64,000 nt of DNA from Kappaphycus alvarezii (Eukaryota; Rhodophyta; Florideophyceae; Gigartinales; Solieriaceae), in the NCBI GenBank assembly GCA_002205965.3, contig NADL03000612.1:930001-994000 (forward strand), written 5' to 3'. The notes beneath the pieces were generated by a model, which ran no database searches, was not told the DNA's origin, and saw only the letters and a list, made by a program, of their open reading frames with translations. Position 1 is the stretch's first letter. Every line of letters starts with the position of its first letter. A program made the position numbers and the translations under genes. This document shows positions 48,646 through 56,753 of the stretch, one piece after another.

Positions 48646-48953
48646 CTTATTTTAGTTCTCACGTACTCTTTTAAACATGTGAATACTCGATCAAAACAAA
48701 CTTTTCGAGAATTCTCACTCTGCTCAACGCAGGAACAACTTTCCCTGACGCGATGCCCATCGATTTTACCCTCAATTTTCACAAAAATAGATCCACGAAC
48801 CGTTTCAGGAAATTCCATCCACTGTCGTGCTTCTCTTGTTACGCCAGCTGTGAAATGTAAGCGCTTGTATGGGTCAGCTTGGAAGACGAAATTGATTGCT
48901 AGAACCGTCATTTCCGTCCAAATCGACATTGCAAGGGTCGAAGGAGGAAGTCA

Positions 48954-50486
48954 ATGAAGGCAAGCTGGAAGATACGTGACCGTCTCAAAACTGTCACGTT
49001 GAATATTGTCAATATCAAAGCGGGATTACCTCCAACAGACGTCGTAGTGGGGGACATAACCGCTCAATTGCCAAACGAAGCGGAAAATGAATGTTTGGGC
49101 GCTCCTCAACCGTTTTTGGCTGAATCAGATGGGACTTCCGATGATTCCGTGGCGCATCAATCAGATGCACCTGTTTTTTCTCCAAGACGATCATGGACCA
49201 ATCAGGAAGTTTACACACCTATTAATGAAAACGTATCCGAGAAAAGCTGCAAAATAATCGGCTACTCTGGTAATACTCTCGCGATTGGTTGCGCTCTTCA
49301 ATATTTATCGCCATTTGAATGCTTTATGAGCATGCCTCCGCTCCATCACCTAAACGTCATGCGTGACCTTACAAATGATCAATTGAATGCCATTGTAAAT
49401 CATCTTGTCTCGTCAGCAGAGATATTGAAGTTCTTTGTGATTCTCATACTTATGGAAAGGTTTTCATTTTCAAAGCGCGGCGACCTCTGGAGTGAATCTG
49501 GATCGAAGTACATTCCAGCACCGAGCTTGGGAAAGATCATGTCACTTAGAAGGTTTGAATTGGTTCTGGCAAACATTTGCTTCAGTCACACTTCCGAACG
49601 GGAGGAAAGGCCCTTGGATGACTCGAGATGGTCTCTGGTAAGTGGATTTTTGAAGGCCATCAATGACCACCGCAGGCAATATGTCACGCCATCTTCTCAT
49701 ATCTGCATCGATGAAAGTAATAGCATATGGTACGGTCTGGAGGGAGGTTGGATCAAAAAAGGACTCCCATATTACTTTGCCTATGACAGAATGCCCGAGA
49801 ATGGCTACGAATTGACGGCTTCTGCATGTGGCCAGTCTGGAATAATGTTGAGATTGCGGCTGGTGATGGGGAAAACGGGTGGCCTTCGGCCTGACTTCAC
49901 GGGGCAATTCTGTCACACCACCGCACTTACACTTCGTCTTGTTCAACCTTGGCTGAAGACAGGTCGCGTCGTTTGTGTGGATTCATTTTTTGCATCGGTG
50001 TCAACTGCGGAAGCCTTGATGAGATATGTAACGAGATTTATTGGTGTGATCAAGAATGCGGTTAAGGAATTTCCGATGCAACACTTGTCGTCACAGGAGC
50101 TCACGGGGCGCGGAGATCATACCTCGATGGTTGCGAAGAATCCGAACACCAGCAAATCTTTAATAGCTATGTTGTGGATGGATAGAGAACGAAGATATTT
50201 CGTCAGCAGTTGCTATGCATCCAATGAGGGAACCCCAATTTGTAAGGAAAGATGGCGAACTGTGGGTGGCGAGACAAGGAAAGTGGAATTTGATATTGCA
50301 GTTCCATATTTTGTGGAGAGATACTCCGACATGTATTCTCAAGTCGATTGTCACAACAGATGTAGGCAAGATACCATTGGAATTGAGAAGAAATTGGAAG
50401 TCCAAGATTGGTTGCTCAGGGTCAATTCCTCTTTCCTGTCGATCATAATTGTTGATTCATTTTTACTATATGAGCATTCTTTTTAG
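48954..50486 (+). CDS. piggyBac transposase, catalytic part
   Basis: 510 codons without interruption. The first 100 residues are acidic and variable, as usual for this family. From about residue 135 the DDE_Tnp_1_7 domain reads LTNDQLNAIVNHLVSSAEIL, SKYIPAPSLGKIMSLRRFEL, then ICIDESNSIWYG, VVCVDSFFASVSTAEAL and YSQVDCHNRCRQD. Asp253, Asp343 and Asp465 stand where piggyBac D268, D346 and D447 stand, so the catalytic triad is present. The frame ends at SFLLYEHSF while the family continues. The continuation is in the next frame (from about 50,490), so there is one apparent +1/-1 shift or an unrecognised small intron. The enzyme would cut and paste at TTAA sites. The start codon is the first Met of the frame; translation could also begin upstream. 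Confidence 0.8.
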   Translation: MKASWKIRDRLKTVTLNIVNIKAGLPPTDVVVGDITAQLPNEAENECLGAPQPFLAESDGTSDDSVAHQSDAPVFSPRRSWTNQEVYTPINENVSEKSCKIIGYSGNTLAIGCALQYLSPFECFMSMPPLHHLNVMRDLTNDQLNAIVNHLVSSAEILKFFVILILMERFSFSKRGDLWSESGSKYIPAPSLGKIMSLRRFELVLANICFSHTSEREERPLDDSRWSLVSGFLKAINDHRRQYVTPSSHICIDESNSIWYGLEGGWIKKGLPYYFAYDRMPENGYELTASACGQSGIMLRLRLVMGKTGGLRPDFTGQFCHTTALTLRLVQPWLKTGRVVCVDSFFASVSTAEALMRYVTRFIGVIKNAVKEFPMQHLSSQELTGRGDHTSMVAKNPNTSKSLIAMLWMDRERRYFVSSCYASNEGTPICKERWRTVGGETRKVEFDIAVPYFVERYSDMYSQVDCHNRCRQDTIGIEKKLEVQDWLLRVNSSFLSIIIVDSFLLYEHSF

Positions 50487-50862
50487 TCCAAGACTCTGCT
50501 TATCACAATCCAAGTTTTATGAGATGCTTTCAGAAGAACTCATTCAGAACAAGTTTGATTCGATATCACATAGGGCATTTAACTGCTTCGAAAATAAGGA
50601 TGACAACGAGATGTTGGACTTTGTTTCAGGGATTGGAACTCATCTTGCTGTAATTAGAAACAAGAGGAAATTGAGTAATGGTGAGTATATTAACGCATCT
50701 TACCAAGGTCTCTGTCGAGTTTGTAAGGTCAGTAAGTCAAATTTTCTTTGTTTTACTTGCCGTGACAACTTCCTTAGTGATGTTTATATCTGTCACGCGA
50801 GCAAGAAAAGGAGTTGCTTCATGGACTATGTGCGCGAAAAACATCATATGGATCTCAAATAG
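50449..50862 (+). CDS. piggyBac transposase C-terminal Cys-rich domain, separate frame
   Basis: From about 50,490 the frame reads SKFYEMLSEELIQNKFDS, the segment that normally follows the catalytic domain. It then ends in a Cys/His-rich finger: CRVCKVSKSNFLCFTC, followed by YICHASKKRSCFMDYV and REKHHMDLK. The spacing of C-x2-C, C-x2-C, C...H fits the C-terminal zinc-binding domain of piggyBac transposases that recognises the element ends. It overlaps the previous frame by 38 bases, and the true join is probably near 50,470-50,490. Confidence 0.7.
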   Translation: MLIHFYYMSILFSPRLCLSQSKFYEMLSEELIQNKFDSISHRAFNCFENKDDNEMLDFVSGIGTHLAVIRNKRKLSNGEYINASYQGLCRVCKVSKSNFLCFTCRDNFLSDVYICHASKKRSCFMDYVREKHHMDLK

Positions 50863-51126
50863 GATTCCAAGTTGATATAAAATAGTGTGACTTTTTGTTG
50901 TAAAAGAAAAAATGATCAATGAGTTCTATTTCTATAGTGCCCTACTGTTTGTACTTGCGTCATCTGACTTGTGAAGTATGCTTCTGTCTATTGCGCACTC
51001 AATTATCCCTTTATGAGATGTCACCGTATTCTGTCTCATGTTCAAGTGGATGCCTAGTGTCGCACTGAGACAGCAGCTTTCTCACAACCAGTCTGGTTCC
51101 AGTTGGAATTTTCGGACTTCTTACAG

Positions 51127-51200
51127 TACCCCAGCGAGAATCGGACTCACGATCTCTGGGTCAGCAACCTACGATTCTCACCATAGGCCACCATCCCAGT
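51127..51200 (-). tRNA. tRNA-like pseudogene
   Basis: The reverse strand shows an A-box-like TGGCCTATGG and, about 35 bases on, a loop TTGCTGA flanked by GG/CC, followed by a B-box-like GTCCGATTCTC. The order and spacing are tRNA-like, and the loop would give anticodon GCU. The acceptor arms do not pair and the anticodon stem has mismatches. It is at best a dead tRNA gene or the head of a tRNA-derived repeat. Confidence 0.3.
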
Positions 51201-51239
51201 GATAGATGTGAAGAAGGGACTGGGAGTATATAAAGTTGG

Positions 51240-51440
51240 AAGCTATTGCATCTTTAGCCGCCCTATCTACCAGCAACTGAGTTGCACCCTCTGGTCATCC
51301 ATTGCTCAAGCTATCCTGTCCCGAGCCCCGATGTGCATGGACGACGAGGTACACCCGATTAGATCTTAGCCGTATAGTTAGGATGTGCGCAGTCCCCAGT
51401 AGATACTGAATGCATTAAACTTCTTTTCAGTACGTACTTT
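51240..51440 (+). mobile_element. LINE-A 3' terminal scrap
   Basis: The frame reads IYQQLSCTLWSSIAQAILSR and ends DDEVHPIRS with a stop at about 51,368, the same ending as the LINE-A copy at 26.9 kb (HPVSS). The tail CTTAGCCGTATAGTTAGG follows at 51,366 and matches the tail at 23,690 (CTTAGCCGTATAGTCAG). Only the last 40 or so codons and the tail are present. Confidence 0.65.
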
Positions 51441-51858
51441 ATCACTTTAATTTGTATGTGCAACACAGTGAAGTCGCTACAGAATTAATTTTGAATAGAG
51501 TGACTAGATTCTTCCTACGTCGGTCAGTCGAACACTACTGCAAGTAACTCCATACAGTGCAAATTTTTTACTAATAAATATTGGGACAAAAAAAATTTAT
51601 TCGACTACATACTGTAGTGCGCAAAGATAGATTAGCGCGACAACAAAATATTTATGTTCAGTGGCAAAGAGATGACCGTTCCCGATAATTTGCACGTCAA
51701 TCGGACCGCTGTGTCATTTTATTTAAAGGGTGTAAACGCCAAATCAAATGGAGGAGGAAAATGGATGTTATGAACTAAACAAAAATTAGGTAGGTGAAAT
51801 TAGATTAGCACCTCCAGTCTTTAAATCACATAGAAATAGAACATACGGCTTTAAGGCT

Positions 51859-52002
51859 TTATAAATAGGAGAAGCGACTACTTTTGTCTAGTGCATATAA
51901 AGCATCAATAGTGCTTTTTAAATCGGGATAACCAGCAGTAATGAATGGTACAAGAGCACATTTAGATTGTCTTTGAAGTAGTATGTTAGAAATAATAGTC
52001 AT
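51859..52002 (-). pseudogene. trpA: Plastid-derived trpA fragment (NUPT)
   Basis: The reverse strand from 52,002 starts MTIISNILLQRQSKCALVPF and continues ITAGYPDLKSTIDALYALDK before leaving the family and meeting a stop at 51,859. ALVPFITAGYPDL is the signature N-terminal strand and loop of tryptophan synthase alpha subunit, which converts indole-3-glycerol phosphate to indole. Only about 40 of the usual 260 residues remain. The flanks are very AT-rich and a plastid-type trnK lies 47 bases upstream on the same strand. This fits transfer of a plastid segment to the nucleus. In red algae trpA is a plastid gene. Confidence 0.7.
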
Positions 52003-52048
52003 AGATTTATAATTTGTCTATTGTATGATTTACGAAAATAAAATAAAT

Positions 52049-52119
52049 GAGTTGCCCGGGACTCGAACCCGGAACTAATCGGTTAAAAGTCGAGTACTCT
52101 ACCATTGAGTAAGCAGCCC
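52049..52119 (-). tRNA. trnK: Plastid-type tRNA-Lys(UUU), probably inactive copy
   Basis: The reverse strand gives GGGCTGC, D arm TTACTCAATGGTAGAGTA, anticodon loop CTTTTAA (UUU, Lys), and T arm CCGGGTTCGAGTCCCGG with a perfect 5-bp stem, ending GCAACTC. It is 71 bases long. The D arm and T arm are those of plastid trnK. The acceptor stem has one C-A mismatch and one G-T pair, and the anticodon stem has two mismatches, so it has decayed since transfer. There is no intron, unlike land-plant plastid trnK. It lies beside the trpA fragment. Confidence 0.8.
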
Positions 52120-52233
52120 TTATGAGGCAAATATAAAACATAATGTTCACATAAACAAGATTTTTAATAATGTTTCATAAAGATTAATTTGTTACATAAA
52201 ATAAATAATTCATGAGTACGAGTAGATACAAAG

Positions 52234-53985
52234 AGCAGTGCAACAGCAATTTAGATTCAACAGAATGGTAAAAGGAAAGCAACTGAGCGGGCAAGAGAAA
52301 AGATCGATTGTGGCTCTAAATGAGGAAGTGCTAAGCAATCGCGCCATTGCGAAGCGCATTAAAAGGGACAAAAACTTTGTTTGGAGGTTTTTCAAGGACA
52401 AAGAAGGCTATGGAAACAACTGCGATAAAAGAAACAACACAAAAATCTCAAAGATAGCTATTCAGGAATTGATGAGGAGCATATCAAATATTGGGGCTTC
52501 AGCCGAAGAATTGAAGGCCGTGCTGGATCTGCCAATCGGCAAACGTTGTGTCCAACAGATTTTAACTGATTCAGAGCGCTTCGTTTTCTGTAAGGTGAAA
52601 AGAGAACCGCCTTTGACCAAGGAACACAAAACAGCTCGTCTGGAGTGGGCCCACTAGCACCACAATAAATCCGCGCATGAATGGAGATTTTTTGTCTGGT
52701 CTGATGAAAGTAAGTTTAGTTTGGACAGCCCAGACGTGTTTCGTCACTACTGGCATGATATGCGCAAGTGTAAGGTTGTTTTATCGAAGCGAAGAGTGGG
52801 AGGTGTGGTAAAGTAGTAGCCCGGTGGTTGGGAGACTCGAGATGAAAATCCTGTGGGTTTTGTGTAAGCCTGATGGGTTGCTGTAAGGAGCGTGGCGTTG
52901 TGGGATCTCACATTGTTGGAAGGGTGTGTGGAAAATTTGAGGGTGTACAGTTGGTGTACAAGCGAGTTCCCTGTAATATTCCCGTAATTAAGGTGAGTAC
53001 CTCATGGTTTTGTCGCCAAAGGGGTGTATTACGTAATCTCCTAAAGGACAAAGGTAACCATGTGTCTCAGAAGTGTTCGTACCTCATCTCGCCCTGTGCT
53101 CTCCCAGTTGGTTGGCTCAGATCCATTTGTAGGTATTTGGGCCTTTTACAGCAGTTAGATACGATAGTGGCAGTTTATTTATTTAGGATACCAAATCCAC
53201 TTTGGAACAGTAAAGGTAAGCACGCCTTGGCCCTCAACCCTACGGTTTACAAGCCGCAAGCACCTCCCTGGTTTTCCTTTACACCGAGTAGGTTACCCGT
53301 CCGCCCATTGAACCTTTTGCACCCCTGTACTTCCTTGTTATCTTTTATTTCATTTGGCTATTCCATCCCTATAGGTTTGTATCGCCCTACCCCACTTTTG
53401 TTACTACTGACAAACCTACCGAATTCTATCCTACAGGAGGAGGGGAGTGATGGTTTGGGGATGCTTTTCAGCCTACGGTTTTTCTGATCTGGCTATTCTA
53501 CACGGGAATCAAGACAGTCTGAAGTACTTTGCTACACTGGAGAATTATTTACTTCCTTATAAAGACGAGAAAATGCCGTTAAGGTGGGTTTTTATGCAAG
53601 ATAATGCATCTATTCACACCTCACACGTGTCATCGGAGTGGATGCAGAGCAGTTCAGGCCATGTTTTGGCATGGCATGCGCGATCCCCCGAGCTGAGTCC
53701 GATGGAAAACGTCTGTGGTGTTCTTGCAAGGGCCGTGTATGCTACCAATCGGCATTTTTCTACTGTTGAGGAGCTCAAACACACTGTACGGATCGAATGG
53801 GCAAAATTGGATCACAATTTGGTCAAAATTTTACTTGAAAGTATATCTAAGCGCTGTGCACAAGTGCTAGAGAGGCAAGGGTCGAAAACAGACTGTTAAG
53901 GTTATTTTTCAATAAAATTGTTGTAATGGTTCTTGATTAAACATTGTGGTGCTAATTAATCTAAATTCGCGGCTGGAAACTATGT
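52234..53985 (+). mobile_element. Tc1/mariner copy 2, DD34E, split by a solo LTR
   Basis: The N-terminal part starts at 52,265 (MVKGKQLSGQEKRSIVALNE) with a helix-turn-helix, followed by KRCVQQILTD and the first catalytic block (FFVWSDESKFSLDSP). One in-frame stop lies at 52,655. After the 632-bp insertion the core resumes at 53,447 (MVWGCFSAYGFSDLAIL), then FMQDNASIH (second Asp), SPELSPMENVC (Glu) and the C-terminal helices to a stop at 53,899. Thirty-four residues separate the second Asp from the Glu, the Tc1 pattern. AATTTAGATT near 52,250 and AATCTAAATT near 53,960 could be the inner parts of the terminal inverted repeats. The element is broken by one stop and the insertion. Confidence 0.8.
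52804..53435. mobile_element. Solo LTR (632 bp) inside Tc1/mariner copy 2
   Basis: Starts TGTGGTA and ends TCCTACA, so it has TG...CA ends with short inverted termini, and it is flanked on both sides by GGAGG (52,799-52,803 and 53,436-53,440). That is the 5-bp duplication typical of Copia and Gypsy insertions. It interrupts the Tc1 transposase exactly between the SKRRV and MVWG segments. Internal sequence is absent, so the rest was lost by LTR-LTR recombination. The family cannot be told from the LTR alone, and it does not resemble the LTR at 61.65 kb. Confidence 0.7.
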
Positions 53986-54052
53986 TTTTTATAATATTTT
54001 TATATACATATATATAGTTTCTTGGTTCCCCCATGCCGACGATTTGTACCAA

Positions 54053-54115
54053 TTATTTGATGCGCTTTGGATAGCTTTTTTTCCAAAGCGCATCAAATAA
54101 AGGATAGCTTTTTTC
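54053..54115. repeat. 19-bp perfect hairpin followed by a direct repeat
   Basis: TTATTTGATGCGCTTTGGA at 54,053-54,071 is repeated inverted at 54,082-54,100 around a 10-base loop. The sequence GGATAGCTTTTTT at 54,069-54,081 appears again at 54,102-54,114. Together the arms and the direct repeat look like a snap-back (template-switch) duplication during replication. It lies just outside the right end of Tc1/mariner copy 2. Confidence 0.85.
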
Positions 54116-56753
54116 AATCGTTAAACCCCTCCAAATTTTCCACTGCACGGTAGTACCGAACTGTATTTAAAAATCGATACTCCTGGGCCAAGGATCGAAG
54201 GGTGCCTACCTCGAAATTCGGTGAATACGGCCTTGGATACTATTCCAGTTGACACCTTTACGTATTTGTAAAAGCAGAGGGGGAATAGGGTGTGTGCTTA
54301 CTGTGGGAGCTCGGAAGGCTAAGAACAAGCGGAGTTTGTGAGGAAATCTTTGTGTAACAAAGAATAAAGTTACAGGTCGGTGGCAGAGCACCAAGTTGAT
54401 GCAACAGCTCTGCATGACCGCAACTGTCTCTGTGGCGTCATTTCGGATGGTGAAGTCGACGTGAATCTGTTGAGCCGCTGTGAATTCTGTTGACAGGATT
54501 CATACCGGCCTCACCTCATGCCGGCGGTTCCAGTAACCGGTGTCTACTCGGCCTCGGGCTGTATCCTCCGCCACAAAGATACGGCACCACCCTTGTCCTC
54601 ATCGTACTTAGCTTGGTACAGTATTGTAGTTTGAGGGATATCAGCCTAGACTATGCCTAACGAGGACTACAGGTTATTCAGTATGGCAGATGCCCTTGCT
54701 GTGACAGAGCATGCGAGTAATTAGCGCTGCAGCGACACTGGCCCAGATAGCGAAGCTACAAAATGTGATGTACAGTATTTAGTACGGTATGCTCGTCGAT
54801 AATACGATACGTCGCGAACGGTCGGACATCACATCGAGGGTATCGAAAGTGAGCGGAACAAAGTGTCAGGAGATGTGACGGGACGCATTGATGTCAATAG
54901 GGAGCAAGCGCGTCAAATGAACAACCCTAATACCCTACTCAACTCACTCGGCTCTTGTAAAGTAGGGCATCGTACTGCCCAGTACAGTACAGTACAGTAC
55001 AGCACAGCTTCGTCCAGTCAAGTGCTGTGTAGGAGGGGAAATTTGGGGTGATTACTGATTAGAGATGTAGGGCTGCTATTTTCTGAGACTACCGTACTGC
55101 AGCGGGGGGAGGTCTGTGTAGTACAGTACTGTACTGTACAATACAGTACAGTGTTGCACGTAGAAATGGTGTTTCACGCATGGAAAGCAGGTGGAATTGT
55201 CTTAAATTCAGTTGTTTTTATCCTAGGATTAACATCTCGGTTCCTGGCATCGGTGCAGTCCCATAAGTTCTACATTTACGGCTTTACTCCCACCTTCAAG
55301 CTGCGGTTCAGCTCTTACAGGTAACATATCTATTTAGTTTACTGCTGAATCCGCAAATGGAATTACCAAGCCATACAATTTGATACACACCGGAGCTGAT
55401 TCATTTTAGAGTCAGGACTCAATCTTGAAGTATGATGCAGGGAAGCACGGTAGAAACATTTGAATATTCCCCTGTCATCAAACAGTGCAGAAAGATAGGA
55501 CACCGATGAATGCGTAGATGTTTGATATCGGTAATCTGCACAAACGTATCACACGAATGTAATACAGTATTAGGTTTGGCGTGAGACGTTTGGTTCCAGA
55601 ACGGTGAACCGGTCCATTCGCTTCCAACCAACCGTAAGGGATGTTACTCTGAGAGAATGCAGTCTCTTTTCTACTACAGTGATATTTACTCCTTGTTTGT
55701 CAGGGGAGCGTTTGGTAAGTAAGAAGCTATAAGCAGCGTCTGCAATCGTATCAAAGGGTAGTTCAAAACGGCTGTCCTATCCAATAATCATGATTCCACA
55801 GAGTTGTACATGCGCTATCGTACAAAGTACATCAGACTGCAGTACTCTGCGGATTACAATAGAAATCACTCCACAATACTGTACTGCTGCAATCGTTCAG
55901 AGCTACAAAACGCCATGAGTCAAGGTTGGCACTAGTTTCTACGTCCTGTTTATTATGACACAAATGTACTGAAGCCCGCTGCATCTAGTCTTCTGAACGC
56001 AAGGCCACAAGGTCATGAAACAAACTTACGGGTGCAAAATTGGTTTCATATTTCTCGGCGTAAAAGTCCTAAATTAATTTCATCCTTCATTGCTCTTTTG
56101 CAAGCCGGAAGATTCGTTGAGTGGTCAGCAACGTATCCTGGGGGGTCGATATCGCGGGTATGGTAATTCGTGAGTCTCTCTCACTAATGCCCGACATATG
56201 TTCCAGTGCAGCCGAGTAAAATGTCCCAAGAGCGACACGAACTTTCCAGACTTTCAATCCAGGATTAAAATAGAAATAGAAAGAAAAAGATATCTATGTG
56301 AAAGAATTTCCGTGCTGTAGTTAGTATACGAAGCAGAAGACATTTCGCGTGCATCCTAATGCAACACTGTTGCAGCCCGTCTTCTAAATGGCGACATACT
56401 TTTAACGCTGTCGTTGAGTAGACAGAAGACGTTTAGCATGGACCCTATGCCGACCTTCCGTCGGAGTCCGTCTTCTGCACGGGTAGCGCTCTGTGAATGC
56501 TGTAGTCAGACAGATAATCAGACCATTTATCTAATGTAGGCATTCTTGTAGCATTTATGTCACTGACCCGTAAGTACCTCCTAAGCACGAAGATGATGGA
56601 ATCCGTGCTTTTCAAGATTACCACTTTTGGGTGCCTCCGAACGAAAGGTCTGCGTGTAAAAATGTATTTTTCTTGAAGACACAACTAATTCAGCTAAGCT
56701 ACAATGCGCGCATCGCAGCCAAAAGATTCGATCTTGTTCAACTACGTCTAAAA
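54116..56753. other. Spacer with CAGTA tracts, no gene supported
   Basis: Mixed composition. The pentamer tracts at 55.0-55.15 kb are listed separately. Short frames at 54,206-54,415 (-), 55,419-55,631 (-) and 56,445-56,684 (-) match nothing I know. The motif ATTTCTCGGCGTAAAAG near 56,050 resembles one near position 17. Confidence 0.4.
54975..55155. repeat. CAGTA/TACTG cluster 4
   Basis: CAGTACAGTACAGTACAG at about 54,981 is a clean four-unit CAGTA run. GTACAGTACTGTACTGTAC at about 55,120 is a mirrored run that passes from CAGTA to TACTG, followed by ACAATACAGTACAG. The self-complementary design is the same as in the other clusters. Confidence 0.8.

Larger units (their letters stand above)
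48954..50862 (+). mobile_element. piggyBac-type element, transposase nearly intact
   Basis: Spans the main transposase frame and its C-terminal Cys-rich frame (entries below). The TTAA-flanked terminal repeats expected of piggyBac were not found by eye. TTAA occurs at 48,434 and 48,626 on the left, but no matching right end is seen before the LINE-A scrap at 51.24 kb. The element is much better preserved than its neighbours, so it is probably a younger arrival. Confidence 0.75.

Noticed and set aside
48624-48929. Divergent small gene upstream of piggyBac
   Set aside because: A 101-codon reverse frame reads fairly well, but the forward strand is open across the same stretch and no motif is seen on either.
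51120-51440. SINE with tRNA head and LINE-A tail
   Set aside because: The tRNA-like head is on the reverse strand while the LINE-A tail is on the forward strand, so they cannot be parts of one SINE.
26908-51530. GTCGGTCAGTCG as a shared Tc1/mariner terminal repeat
   Set aside because: The 12-mer occurs upstream of Tc1 copies 1 and 2 (26,908 and 51,519). At 26.9 kb, however, it lies in the LINE-A tail, and at 51.5 kb it is 700 bases from the transposase. Probably coincidence.
51600-52233. Plastid DNA captured inside the Tc1/mariner element
   Set aside because: A weak inverted match at about 51,620 would have put trpA and trnK inside the transposon. A better left-end match at about 52,250 (AATTTAGATT), close to the start codon, leaves the plastid segment outside.
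52804-53435. Intron in the Tc1/mariner transposase
   Set aside because: The segment has GT and AG dinucleotides near its ends, and copy 1 at 27.54 kb also loses its frame at the equivalent place. But no GT-AG pair restores the frame, whereas the TG...CA ends and GGAGG duplication fit a solo LTR. Copy 3 at 32.3 kb runs through the site without an insert.
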